DNA of 24,225 nt, taken from assembly GCA_934572445.1 (NCBI GenBank), contig CAKTLD010000018.1, positions 1-24,225 of the forward strand. The letters run 5' to 3'. The stretch is from an uncultured Oscillospiraceae bacterium (GTDB lineage Bacteria; Bacillota; Clostridia; Oscillospirales; Oscillospiraceae). Positions 1 through 6,415 of this stretch are shown here, piece by piece. Below the pieces are notes generated by a model that saw nothing but the letters and a program-made list of their open reading frames with translations, had not been told where the DNA came from and ran no database searches. A program made the translations under genes and the position numbers. The first letter of the stretch is position 1; each line of letters opens with the position of its first letter.

Positions 1-108
1 GATATGCAGAAGACAGCCTCTGGCATCGTGGGCGGCTTCATGGAAGACATCTTCGGAAAGGAGTTGAAACCGTGGCAAGAAAGCGAAAAGCCGGAGACGG
101 AACCGTAA
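1..108 (+). CDS. C-terminal end of an unknown protein (partial)
   Basis: An open frame enters from the left edge and runs for 35 codons to a TAA at 106-108, ending in the residues KPWQESEKPETEP. It overlaps the first 37 bases of the downstream recombinase gene in another frame, which fits a tightly packed element operon. The visible residues (including GGFMEDIFGKELKPW) show no motif I recognise. Because it sits directly before an integrase it could be an excisionase, relaxase-accessory or other element gene, but nothing in the sequence decides this. Codon usage looks compatible with the integrase. It could also be a chance open frame, since only about 100 bases are visible. Confidence 0.4.
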   Translation, partial: DMQKTASGIVGGFMEDIFGKELKPWQESEKPETEP

Positions 109-1574
109 GGCAGCGCAAGGACGGACGGTGGGAAGGCCGCATCGTCATCGGCTACGATGATAACGGCTATCCAAAGACGAAAAATGTCCTCGCCAAAACC
201 AAGAAGGAGTGCGTCGAGAAGCTCCAGAAGCTCAAGGAGGAATGCGGCGGGCTGAAGCCCGAAAAAGTTCGGTCCGAGATGGCCTTCGGGGACTGGCTGA
301 CATACTGGTACGAGAATCACTCCAAGCCCAAGATCCGTCCCACCACGCAGGAGACTTACGAAAGCCGCATCCGACTGCACATCATCCCGGAAATTGGAGA
401 CATCCCGCTGAACAAGCTGACGCAGAATGACCTACAACAGTTCTACGGTCGGCTCAAGAAAAGTGGCCGGAAGCGCTTCACCGACAAGTACGGCGAAGGG
501 CTGTCCGACCGAATGGTGCGTATGTGCCACGCCACCTGCCGCTCGGCGCTGGAGAAAGCGGTGCAGGATGGGCTGATCCGTGTGAACCCGGCCATCGGCT
601 GCAAGCTGCCGCCGAAAAAGGCGCGGGAGATGCAGGTACTGACGCGGGAGGAGTTGCAACGGTTTCTTATCCAAGCGAAGTTTGAAGGCTACTACGAAGT
701 GTTCCTTCTGGACTTGGCAACCGGTCTGCGCCGAGGCGAGCTCATGGCGCTGCAGTGGGATGACCTGAACTTCAAAACCGGCGTGCTGAATGTGAACAAG
801 CAGGTCTACGATGTGCGTGGCCAGCTCCAGATCAGCACACCCAAGACGAAGAACTCTGTCCGCAAGATCGTTCTGCCGCCCGCTGTGGTGGCGGTACTGC
901 GGGAGTACAAAAAGACGGTGGACTCCCGCTGGATGTTCCCGTCGCCTGTGAAGGAGGACTGTCCCATCACACCCGGCGTGGTGAGGCGCAGACTGCAGAT
1001 CATCCTGGAACACGCAGGATGCAAGCATGTTAGATTTCATGATCTGCGCCATACGTTCGCAACCTTGGCGCTGGAAAACGGCATGGATGTGAAAACGCTC
1101 TCCGCCATGCTGGGTCATGTGTCGGCGGCCACCACACTGGACATCTATACCCACATCACCGACGACATGCGGCTCACGGCCGCCGCCAACATCGACCGCG
1201 GCATCGGCAAAGCAGCGCCGCAGGAGGACGCTTCAGAGCCGGGGCAGGAAACTGCCCCGGCCCAGGCGGAAAAGCCGAGTATGACCGATTTCAAGCCCTA
1301 CGTGGGCCGCAAGCGCAAATCCGGTACCGGCTGTGTCAGCGAGATCAACGACCATCTGTTTGAAGGCCGCTACTCTCCCAAATGGCCCGACGGTAAAAAG
1401 CACGCCCGCAATGTCTACGCCCATACTCGTGAGGAGTGTGAGGAGAAACTGAAGGTGTTGATCGTGGAGATGAAGGCAGAGATTGCGGAAGCAAAGCGGC
1501 TGAAGGATTTGGGCGAGGGCGATGGGCGGCCACTGGAGGAGAAGAAAGGTAAACGGAGGAAGAAGGGAAAGTAA
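72..1574 (+). CDS. Tyrosine recombinase / integrase of an integrated element, with a second arm-binding-like domain at the C-terminus
   Basis: A 500-aa site-specific recombinase that would cut and rejoin DNA at the element's attachment sites. The GTG start is supported by AAAGGAG eight bases upstream. Residues 1-60 form an AP2-like arm-type DNA-binding domain (GDGTVRQRKDGRWEGRI), about 70-180 the core-binding SAM-like domain, and about 190-370 the catalytic domain. The visible catalytic set is R220 (ATGLRRGE), K258 (TPKTK), H323 and R326 (HDLRH), H349 (MLGH) and nucleophile Y359 (LDIYTH). Most related integrases end soon after the tyrosine. This one continues about 130 residues, and residues 412-470 (GRKRKSGTGCVSE..FEGRYSPKWPDGKKHARNVYAHTREECEEKL) repeat the layout of the N-terminal domain. 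The protein ends in a Lys/Arg-rich tail. The gene points toward the tRNA-Pro at 3177-3252, a plausible attB for the element, but the actual attachment site is not proven. Confidence 0.95.
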   Translation: MARKRKAGDGTVRQRKDGRWEGRIVIGYDDNGYPKTKNVLAKTKKECVEKLQKLKEECGGLKPEKVRSEMAFGDWLTYWYENHSKPKIRPTTQETYESRIRLHIIPEIGDIPLNKLTQNDLQQFYGRLKKSGRKRFTDKYGEGLSDRMVRMCHATCRSALEKAVQDGLIRVNPAIGCKLPPKKAREMQVLTREELQRFLIQAKFEGYYEVFLLDLATGLRRGELMALQWDDLNFKTGVLNVNKQVYDVRGQLQISTPKTKNSVRKIVLPPAVVAVLREYKKTVDSRWMFPSPVKEDCPITPGVVRRRLQIILEHAGCKHVRFHDLRHTFATLALENGMDVKTLSAMLGHVSAATTLDIYTHITDDMRLTAAANIDRGIGKAAPQEDASEPGQETAPAQAEKPSMTDFKPYVGRKRKSGTGCVSEINDHLFEGRYSPKWPDGKKHARNVYAHTREECEEKLKVLIVEMKAEIAEAKRLKDLGEGDGRPLEEKKGKRRKKGK

Positions 1575-1583
1575 AAAGAGACG

Positions 1584-1619
1584 CTGGCCTGAGTACTGGA
1601 TTGTCAGTACTCAGACCAG
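1584..1619 (-). terminator. Hairpin terminator between convergent genes
   Basis: The arms CTGGCCTGAGTACTG and CAGTACTCAGACCAG pair over 15 positions with one C/A mismatch around a 6-nt loop. Read on the minus strand, the stem is followed within six bases by a run of five T, so it best fits termination of the minus-strand gene that ends at 1649. It may also stop transcription from the integrase on the plus strand, where no T run follows. Confidence 0.7.
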
Positions 1620-1648
1620 CCATGTTGTTATACCATCCTGAAGGGCAG

Positions 1649-2983
1649 TTATAGATATAAAGTGAATGCGCCTCCTGCTATTTCAGTACAGCGCGCAGAA
1701 GTCCATCCTTCAAGTCCCTTGGCTCGTCGATGAAGCTCACTAATATTAACAGCATTATTGCTGCTTGAAAAAGTGAGTTTGTGAGATCCTGGCATATATT
1801 CGATATTAATTGATTCGGATACAGTTTCGGGGTTAATCTTCTCATATGCCTTTATTGGTTCCAATGTATCCGCAATAGCAAGGATATATAGAAGCGGGTT
1901 ATCGAAAAAGGTAAGGGTTTTGTATGTCTCTCCTAAAGCCGTACTCAAATTATAATATTCATACAACTCGCGTGTTTCTTCTGATTGCTTCCAAATATTG
2001 TGAGACAATATGCAATCGGAAATATATGAAAAAACTGGAAGTTGATTTTCGGAGAAGTGCCTTCCATGGAAATAAAAATCACTTAAAGAAACCGGATAAT
2101 GTGTTTCTTGAAGCACAGACAAATATGCAGCCAAATAGTTTTTGATTATCCGATCATAAAATAGATACCCTCCAATAATTCCGTGATCTGGGTGCTTACG
2201 CTCATTAATGCAATAGTTAAAATATCGTGTTATGACCGTACTTGTATACTGATGATGATATATCCTCGCACCGGTATTAAATTGCAATTTTGGATGACCG
2301 CCTATTGTACATGACCGTTGTGTAAGCTCTCGAAGTATCCCACTTTCCAAGTTCACTTTTTGCCTATGTGATGCACTGTTAAACGTGCCAGGATAGGAAG
2401 AAAATGGAGAAAGGGTAATCCCAAGTTCGGCTTTTACTTTACGCAGAGCAGCATACTCGCCAAAGCAAATTTTAGAACCAAATCGAGAATAATTGTTGTT
2501 AGGAATGGGCGCTCTTGTCGGTATAGCAATCGGGGAATCATCTCTTTCTACCACGCAATAGCCATAATCATGGTACAGAAATGTCAGAAACCAAAAATAA
2601 GAAAAAGGGAAATATCCCGGGTTCTCAATTGAAAGCGAGTTTTCAGCATTTAAGCAACTCTCAATTAGTAAACCCAAAAAGAAACCGGAAACAGTATGTA
2701 TTGCACGTTCAGAGGGAAGTGCGTATTGCCTATCGAATTCGAAAAAGAGAACCCGCTCCTTACGTGCGGCTAAAAAGTAGTCTTTAAGAAATGCTGTCGC
2801 ATATTCGGGATTAAGGAGTAATGGCAACTCCTTTTCACCATTTTCAAAGTATTTTCGTATAAATTCAGCTGATGTATCCGCATGCAGAATATTATCTGTA
2901 TTGATATTTGCATAATGATAATAATTCCAGGTGATGTTGTTTTTACCCAGCAAACTGTCTTTTATAAAATCAGAAAAAAGCAT
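1649..2983 (-). CDS. HD-phosphohydrolase-like protein of unknown substrate, AT-rich element cargo
   Basis: A 444-aa cytoplasmic protein with no signal peptide. I recognise no exact family, but the His/Asp spacing follows an HD-superfamily metal site: H96 (AIHTVSGF), H138-D139 (FLYHDYGY), H264 and H267 (HPDHGIIGG), H328 (LSHNIW) and D372 (ILAIADTLEP). HD proteins usually hydrolyse phosphate esters of nucleotides, so that is the likely chemistry (inference). The frame extends to a TTG at 2998, but the ATG at 2983 is preferred because GGTGAGG lies just before it, although the spacing is short. The gene is clearly richer in A+T than everything around it, lies between an integrase and a tRNA, and has its own near-consensus promoter. 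That pattern fits horizontally acquired cargo such as a defence or regulatory gene. It could alternatively be a degenerate HD relative without catalysis. Confidence 0.75.
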   Translation of the reverse strand: MLFSDFIKDSLLGKNNITWNYYHYANINTDNILHADTSAEFIRKYFENGEKELPLLLNPEYATAFLKDYFLAARKERVLFFEFDRQYALPSERAIHTVSGFFLGLLIESCLNAENSLSIENPGYFPFSYFWFLTFLYHDYGYCVVERDDSPIAIPTRAPIPNNNYSRFGSKICFGEYAALRKVKAELGITLSPFSSYPGTFNSASHRQKVNLESGILRELTQRSCTIGGHPKLQFNTGARIYHHQYTSTVITRYFNYCINERKHPDHGIIGGYLFYDRIIKNYLAAYLSVLQETHYPVSLSDFYFHGRHFSENQLPVFSYISDCILSHNIWKQSEETRELYEYYNLSTALGETYKTLTFFDNPLLYILAIADTLEPIKAYEKINPETVSESINIEYMPGSHKLTFSSSNNAVNISELHRRAKGLEGWTSARCTEIAGGAFTLYL

Positions 2984-3031
2984 AGCCTCACCACTCAAAA
3001 GTGCGTAAATATTAATTGGAAGTAACGGCGT

Positions 3032-3069
3032 TTATAATTAATTATAACACACCCACGGGTGTTTGTCAT
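3032..3069 (-). promoter_or_regulatory. Strong sigma-A-type promoter with a palindrome in the spacer, for the HD-like gene
   Basis: On the minus strand ATGACA (3064-3069, five of six matches to the -35 consensus) is followed after exactly 17 bases by a perfect TATAAT (3041-3046). The spacer holds the inverted repeat ACACCC-AC-GGGTGT (3049-3062), and the -10 is embedded in a perfect 16-bp palindrome (3032-3047). The leader to the ATG would be about 50 nt. The spacer palindrome is a good candidate operator for a repressor, which is inference. Confidence 0.7.
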
Positions 3070-3140
3070 CGAAAAGCTGAACAACTAAATTTAATTCCCA
3101 AAATTCTCACCACTTGCGCCGCAATAGACAAAGAATAAGA

Positions 3141-3177
3141 AAAACCCCTCTGAAATTAGCAATTTCAGAGGGGTTTT
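3141..3177 (-). terminator. Perfect terminator of the tRNA-Pro gene
   Basis: A 17-bp perfect stem (AAAACCCCTCTGAAATT paired with its complement) encloses the 3-nt loop AGC. On the minus strand the stem ends in GGGGTTTTT, a classic intrinsic terminator. It begins at the last base of the encoded CCA of the tRNA. Confidence 0.9.
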
Positions 3178-3252
3178 GGTCCGAGTAGTGCGGCTCGAAC
3201 GCACGGTCTCCTGGTCCCAAACCAGGCGCGATACCAACTTCGCTATACCCGG
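3177..3252 (-). tRNA. tRNA-Pro(TGG), intact
   Basis: Read on the minus strand, the acceptor arm CCGGGTA pairs with TACTCGG (one G-T pair). A D arm GCGAAGTTGGTATCGC follows, then an anticodon stem CCTGG/CCAGG around the loop TTTGGGA with anticodon TGG, and a T arm GTGCG-TTCGAGC-CGCAC. Discriminator A and an encoded CCA end the gene. All stems close, so this copy should be functional. Its 5' half (3222-3252) is the end of the first 224-bp tandem unit, and an identical 31-nt 5' half recurs at 3670-3700, so the gene has been rebuilt by insertions at its anticodon loop. Confidence 0.93.
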
Positions 3253-3445
3253 ATATTCACTTTTCTGCCATGATACCACGGCGAGGGGTAAAAATAAAGT
3301 TTTTTCTGTCTGTGGTCATTTATGTGGTCAAAGACGATTTTGTGCCGCTTTCTGCAATCGGGGAAAATCCCGCAAACGCAGGCGTCGCAAGGCTTTGCGG
3401 CGTTTTGCCATGACCTGACCCGGATACCGCCACGGCACTCCCAAA
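3222..3445 (-). mobile_element. 224-bp tandem cassette A inserted at the tRNA-Pro anticodon loop
   Basis: The unit runs from the base after the anticodon-loop core TCCCAAA (plus strand, 3215-3221) to the next copy of that core (3439-3445). It contains a 31-nt tRNA-Pro 5' half (3222-3252) and a 186-nt spacer. The spacer carries a candidate tRNA promoter (minus strand TTTATT, 17 nt, TATCAT), two TGTGGTCA direct repeats 12 bp apart (3311-3318 and 3323-3330) and an end segment GCCACGGC next to the core. It encodes no credible protein. The spacer matches that of the neighbouring unit at 162 of 186 positions with no gaps by my count. I read it as a non-autonomous integrating element that restores the tRNA 5' half; segmental duplication is the alternative. 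Confidence 0.6.
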
Positions 3446-3476
3446 TGTCGCGCCCTACCAGTTGAGCTACACCCGG
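3439..3476 (-). pseudogene. Orphan 5' half of a second tRNA-Pro(TGG)
   Basis: On the minus strand the sequence has acceptor CCGGGTG, D arm GCTCAACTGGTAGGGC, the 5' anticodon stem CGACA and the loop TTTGGGA, and then stops being tRNA. The bases that follow (GTGCCGTGGCGG) cannot pair with CGACA, and there is no T arm. A complete gene would need TGTCG at that place. This is a displaced tRNA half, not a functional gene. Confidence 0.75.
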
Positions 3477-3669
3477 ATATTTACTTTTCTGCCATGATAC
3501 CACGGCAAGCGGTAAAAATAAAGATTTTTCTGTCTGTGGTCATTCATGTGGTCAAAGCCGCTTTTATGCCGCTTTCAGCAATTGAAGAAAATCCCACAAA
3601 CGCAGGTGCTGCAAGGCTTTGCGGCGTTTCACGATGCCCTGTCCCGGATAGCGCCACGGCGTTCCCAAA
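3446..3669 (-). mobile_element. 224-bp tandem cassette B with a different tRNA-Pro 5' half
   Basis: Same length and layout as its neighbour, ending at a third TCCCAAA core (3663-3669). Its TGTGGTCA repeats lie at 3535-3542 and 3547-3554, again 12 bp apart, and the TTTATT-17-TATCAT promoter candidate is preserved. The tRNA 5' half it carries (3446-3476) differs from the other two copies in the D arm and anticodon stem and looks like another proline isoacceptor gene. That suggests the cassette once resided at a different tRNA-Pro locus, an inference that argues against simple tandem duplication. Confidence 0.6.
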
Positions 3670-3700
3670 CCAGGCGCGATACCAACTTCGCTATACCCGG
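3663..3700 (-). pseudogene. Orphan 5' half of tRNA-Pro(TGG), identical to the intact gene
   Basis: The 31 bases at 3670-3700 plus the loop core are identical to the 5' part of the intact tRNA-Pro, up to and including the anticodon loop TTTGGGA. The sequence then changes to ACGCCGTGGCGC instead of the 3' stem CCAGG. Being outermost, it may be the original host half displaced by the insertions. Confidence 0.75.
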
Positions 3701-3994
3701 ATATTCTTATATTGCACCCTGCTGCTCCCACGCGGCAGGCCAATAGAACAACACCTGCGCTGTCCACAAGCGCCAGCCCCGCCCGCAGCTGGGTCTCGCA
3801 CATATGACCATATCATTATATTGCATTTGAAGCGCGGATGCAAGCTTTATTTGACGCATAATCACACTTGATGATTTCATGTCCGTCTTCCCGTTTCGAG
3901 AGGAATGACTTGCGCTCCGGACAATGCGCTGATAAAATAGGATTGGACAGCGGCTCTGCCGACCGGTGCCAACACATGCGAAAGGATGTCTGCC
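3701..3994. other. Intergenic stretch between the tRNA array and the acetyltransferase operon
   Basis: I see no gene with a convincing ribosome site here. The only structured signal is the promoter candidate at 3910-3938, listed separately. A short minus-strand frame near 3710-3803 (beginning MCETQLRAGLALVDSAG) has no recognisable relatives and runs into the orphan tRNA half, so it is not called. Confidence 0.5.
3910..3938 (+). promoter_or_regulatory. Candidate promoter of the acetyltransferase operon
   Basis: TTGCGC (3910-3915) and TAAAAT (3933-3938, five of six matches) are separated by 17 bases and lie about 57 bases before the ATG at 3995. The -35 matches only the TTG, so this is tentative. 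Confidence 0.35.
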
Positions 3995-4684
3995 ATGCGC
4001 ACGATCCCCTCCCCCGACGTGGTCTTCCCCAACGAATATAAGACCTCGTGCTTTATCAAAAATGTCATCACCGCGCCCAATATCTCTGTGGGTGATTACA
4101 CCTATTACGACGACGCTGCCGATCCGGCAGGCTTCGAGAAGAACAATGTACTCTTCAATTACCCCGAATTCGGCGACCGTCTCATCATCGGCAAGTTCTG
4201 CATGATCGCACAGGGCACCAAATTTATCATGGGTCCCGCCAACCACCGCATCACGAGCGTAACAGCGTACCCGTTCAACGTCTTCGGCGGCGCATGGACG
4301 GAGAACACTCCGCCGCACATGGATCAGCTGCCGCGAAAGGGCGACACTGTGCTCGGCAATGATGTGTGGATCGGCCGCGAGAGCGTCATCATGCCCGGCG
4401 TGAAGATCGGTGACGGCGCGATCATCGCCGCGTATTCCGTTGTTGCAAAGGATGTGCCCGCCTACACGGTCTTCGGCGGCAATCCCGCCAGATTTATCAA
4501 AGACCGCTTCGATGATGAGCTCAAGGACCTGCTGCTGCGTTGGAAATGGTGGGACCTGCCCGCAGAGGAATTGGCGGATACCCTGCCGCTGCTGTGTGAC
4601 AAAGACCTTGAGCAGGTCCGAAGGGCCATCCGCCAGCGGCTGGAAAAAACGATCGGAAAGAGAGGCCCGGACCATGAGACCTGA
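3995..4684 (+). CDS. Left-handed beta-helix acetyltransferase of the Vat/CatB xenobiotic family
   Basis: A 229-aa acetyl-CoA-dependent O-acetyltransferase. Relatives include streptogramin A acetyltransferase (Vat) and type B chloramphenicol acetyltransferase. Hexapeptide-repeat signatures are visible in the middle ([32 protein letters not shown]), with the family N-terminal VGDYTYYDD block. The catalytic-type His lies in GPANHRITS (residue 84 from this start) and the loop AYPFNVFGG follows. The ATG at 3995 is chosen because AAAGGA ends eight bases before it; the in-frame ATG at 3986 overlaps that ribosome site and has none of its own. It overlaps the next gene by 11 bases, so the two are probably translationally coupled. 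Whether it inactivates an antibiotic or acts on a native substrate cannot be told from sequence, and chromosomal members are often of unknown substrate. Confidence 0.88.
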   Translation: MRTIPSPDVVFPNEYKTSCFIKNVITAPNISVGDYTYYDDAADPAGFEKNNVLFNYPEFGDRLIIGKFCMIAQGTKFIMGPANHRITSVTAYPFNVFGGAWTENTPPHMDQLPRKGDTVLGNDVWIGRESVIMPGVKIGDGAIIAAYSVVAKDVPAYTVFGGNPARFIKDRFDDELKDLLLRWKWWDLPAEELADTLPLLCDKDLEQVRRAIRQRLEKTIGKRGPDHET

Positions 4685-5240
4685 TGAACTGCTCCGCGCG
4701 CTGCATACGGCAGAAAAGCTGAAGGACACCACACGGCACTGCTACACTTCCGGCGGGAGGCATGAAAGCGTTGCCGAGCACAGTTGGCGCACGACTCTGA
4801 TGGCATTCTTTCTGCGCGGGGAATTTCCCGACGCCGACATGGACAAGGTGATACAGATGTGTCTGATCCACGACCTGGGTGAATGTTTCACCGGCGATAT
4901 CCCAACCTTTGACAAGACCGCACAGGACGAGGAAACGGAGGAACGCCTGCTCTACGCCTGGGTGGACACGCTCCCCTGCCGCACAGAGATGCGCGCGCTG
5001 TACGACGAGATGGCGGCACTTGAAACGCAGGAGGCAAAGATCTACAAGGCACTCGACAAGCTCGAGGCCGTGATCTCACACAACGAGTCCGATATTGCGA
5101 CCTGGGAGCCGCACGAATACGAGCTGAACCTGACCTATGCCGACGGGAACGTGGCCTTCTCCCCCTACCTGACGGAGCTGCGGCAAACAATCCGCGAGGA
5201 GACGCGCGGCAAGATCGCGCAAGAGGGCACAAAATCATGA
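4674..5240 (+). CDS. HD-domain hydrolase, YfbR-like (5'-deoxynucleotidase family)
   Basis: A 188-aa cytoplasmic metal-dependent phosphohydrolase. The family HD pattern is complete: H36 (VAEHSWR), H66-D67 with E70 (LIHDLGE) and D128 (ALDKLEA). The HDLGE form and the length are like YfbR-type deoxynucleoside 5'-monophosphatases, so a nucleotide-pool role is likely by family. The ATG at 4674 has AGAGG eight bases upstream; an open frame extends further upstream but only through the coding region of the acetyltransferase. It sits second in a three-gene operon, overlapping the gene before and followed after 14 bases by the DUF1653 gene. Confidence 0.85.
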   Translation: MRPDELLRALHTAEKLKDTTRHCYTSGGRHESVAEHSWRTTLMAFFLRGEFPDADMDKVIQMCLIHDLGECFTGDIPTFDKTAQDEETEERLLYAWVDTLPCRTEMRALYDEMAALETQEAKIYKALDKLEAVISHNESDIATWEPHEYELNLTYADGNVAFSPYLTELRQTIREETRGKIAQEGTKS

Positions 5241-5254
5241 AGGAGGACAGACCT

Positions 5255-5503
5255 ATGCGAGAGCTTCAGATTGGGCGGGTCTACCGCCACTTTAAGGGCG
5301 ACTACTATCTGGTCGAGGGCGTGGCCCGTGATTCGGAGAACGGCGAGCCCTGCGTCATCTATCGCAAGCTTTACGGCGACGGCGGGCTTTGGGTCCGCCC
5401 GCTCGCCATGTTTCTCAGCCGTGTTGACCGTGAAAAATACCCCGACGTTACACAGGAGTACCGCTTTGCCCTGCAGGATATTCCGAGCCGCGCGGAGCAT
5501 TGA
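5255..5503 (+). CDS. DUF1653 family protein
   Basis: An 82-aa protein with the DUF1653 layout: an N-terminal GRVYRHFKGDYYLVEGVA, a central CVIYRKLYGDGGLWVRPLAMF and a C-terminal FLSRVDREKYPDV. The family is a small single-domain beta-rich protein of unknown role, often a stand-alone gene. The start at 5255 is decided by AAGGAGG nine to ten bases upstream. An in-frame ATG at 5237 lies before that site and overlaps the previous stop codon. It is the last gene of the acetyltransferase operon. Confidence 0.88.
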   Translation: MRELQIGRVYRHFKGDYYLVEGVARDSENGEPCVIYRKLYGDGGLWVRPLAMFLSRVDREKYPDVTQEYRFALQDIPSRAEH

Positions 5504-5537
5504 ACGGCCCGCCAGAAGGAACAGCGCCCGAACAGAT

Positions 5538-5573
5538 AAAACCGGAGGAAGCGGTACCGCTTCCTCCGGTTTT
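5538..5573. terminator. Bidirectional terminator, perfect 36-bp palindrome
   Basis: AAAACCGGAGGAAGCGGT is followed directly by its exact reverse complement. It separates the plus-strand operon (ending 5503) from the convergent flavin reductase gene (ending 5578) and has A/T tracts on both sides, so it should stop transcription from both directions. Confidence 0.9.
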
Positions 5574-5577
5574 CTAT

Positions 5578-6138
5578 TTACCGAAACTGTTTGCCGTCGG
5601 CAAAGGCATTGCCGACCTTCTCCCCCAGCACCAGATAGGCGTTGTTGACATAGTCGAAGGTGATGGGACGGAGCTTCTGCGGGTCTATCCTCCCCGCCTC
5701 ATCCAGAATACGCTCGTCAGCACAGACGTTCACGATCTCGCCGGTCAGCAGTTCGGTCTCCGGATCAAAGCTGATGAGCCTGCACTCCAGCGCCATGGGC
5801 AGCTCGTCGATCAGCGGCGCGTCCACATGCCTGCTTTTCGTCACATGGAAGCCTGCGCGCGCCACCTTATCCGGCACGGTGTTGCCGGAAACGATACCCA
5901 CATAGTCGCACGCCGCCGTGTGCGCTTCGTCCGCCATGCTGACGGTGAACGCCTTGCGCGCAAGGATGTTGTTCACGGTCTTATGGCTCGCGCTGAGATA
6001 CATGGCAATGCGGTCCATATCCGCGATGCTGCCCCAGGCGGCGTTCATCGCATCGGGTGTGCCGTCCTCTCCATAGGTTGCAATGATCAACACCGGCTGC
6101 GGGTACATCCACGCCTTGGCTCCAAAATCCTTTCTCAT
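5578..6138 (-). CDS. Flavin reductase / flavoredoxin family protein
   Basis: A 186-aa FMN-binding split-barrel protein of the flavin reductase-like family. Typical features are the N-terminal KAWMYPQPVLIIATYGEDG, the loop DAMNAAWGSIADMDRIAMYL, ASHKTVNNILARKAFTV, and a C-terminal DYVNNAYLVLGEKVGNAF. Members bind FMN and act in electron transfer or flavin reduction in anaerobes; the exact partner is unknown. The ATG at 6138 has GGAGG seven bases upstream. An upstream in-frame ATG at 6189 lies in the leader and lacks a ribosome site. It is transcribed alone from the promoter at 6279-6306 with a leader of about 134 nt. Confidence 0.88.
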   Translation of the reverse strand: MRKDFGAKAWMYPQPVLIIATYGEDGTPDAMNAAWGSIADMDRIAMYLSASHKTVNNILARKAFTVSMADEAHTAACDYVGIVSGNTVPDKVARAGFHVTKSRHVDAPLIDELPMALECRLISFDPETELLTGEIVNVCADERILDEAGRIDPQKLRPITFDYVNNAYLVLGEKVGNAFADGKQFR

Positions 6139-6278
6139 AACGGTTCCTCCATTCGTTGAATCAAAAGCGGCCAAAAAGCCGGCCGGCATTTGCGCGGCCC
6201 GCCGTGGCCGGTCCGCATCCGCTTCCCCTTTCGCAGCGCTCCGCGCCGGTTCCTGACCGCGCCATACATGATATATTT

Positions 6279-6306
6279 ATTATACACCCGTCCCCTGCTC
6301 CGTCAA
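6279..6306 (-). promoter_or_regulatory. Promoter of the flavin reductase gene
   Basis: On the minus strand TTGACG (6301-6306) and TATAAT (6279-6284) are 16 bases apart, close to consensus. The start point would fall near 6272, leaving an unusually long untranslated leader. I could not match that leader to a known riboswitch. Confidence 0.65.
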
Positions 6307-6415
6307 CCACTGGCATCTCAAGAGTCTCCGTCGTTAACGCCGTGCCGCAGGACTTTTGTTATACCGCGTCTTTGGAGCGTCGGCGATCGGCAGTCTTCCT
6401 CTCCGCGCGGCAGGC

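Noticed and set aside
3222..3669. The repeats as a CRISPR array
   Set aside because: The repeating unit is 224 bp with tRNA halves and near-identical spacers, the opposite of short repeats with unique spacers; no cas genes.
3091..3871. Several short open frames across the tRNA-Pro array (for example translations containing SQTRRDTNFAIPGYS)
   Set aside because: These are translations of tRNA halves and repeat spacers and have no ribosome sites.
4410..4673. An N-terminal extension of the HD hydrolase
   Set aside because: The extra codons lie wholly inside the acetyltransferase gene and read as Arg/Ser-rich out-of-frame sequence; the ATG at 4674 has a ribosome site and gives the normal family length.
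3707..4732. A 341-codon minus-strand open frame
   Set aside because: It is antisense to the acetyltransferase and extends into the tRNA array; no motif or start signal.
6139..6278. A riboswitch in the long leader of the flavin reductase gene
   Set aside because: Only a GC-rich pairing near GCCGGCCGGC was seen; no conserved FMN or other riboswitch motif could be recognised.
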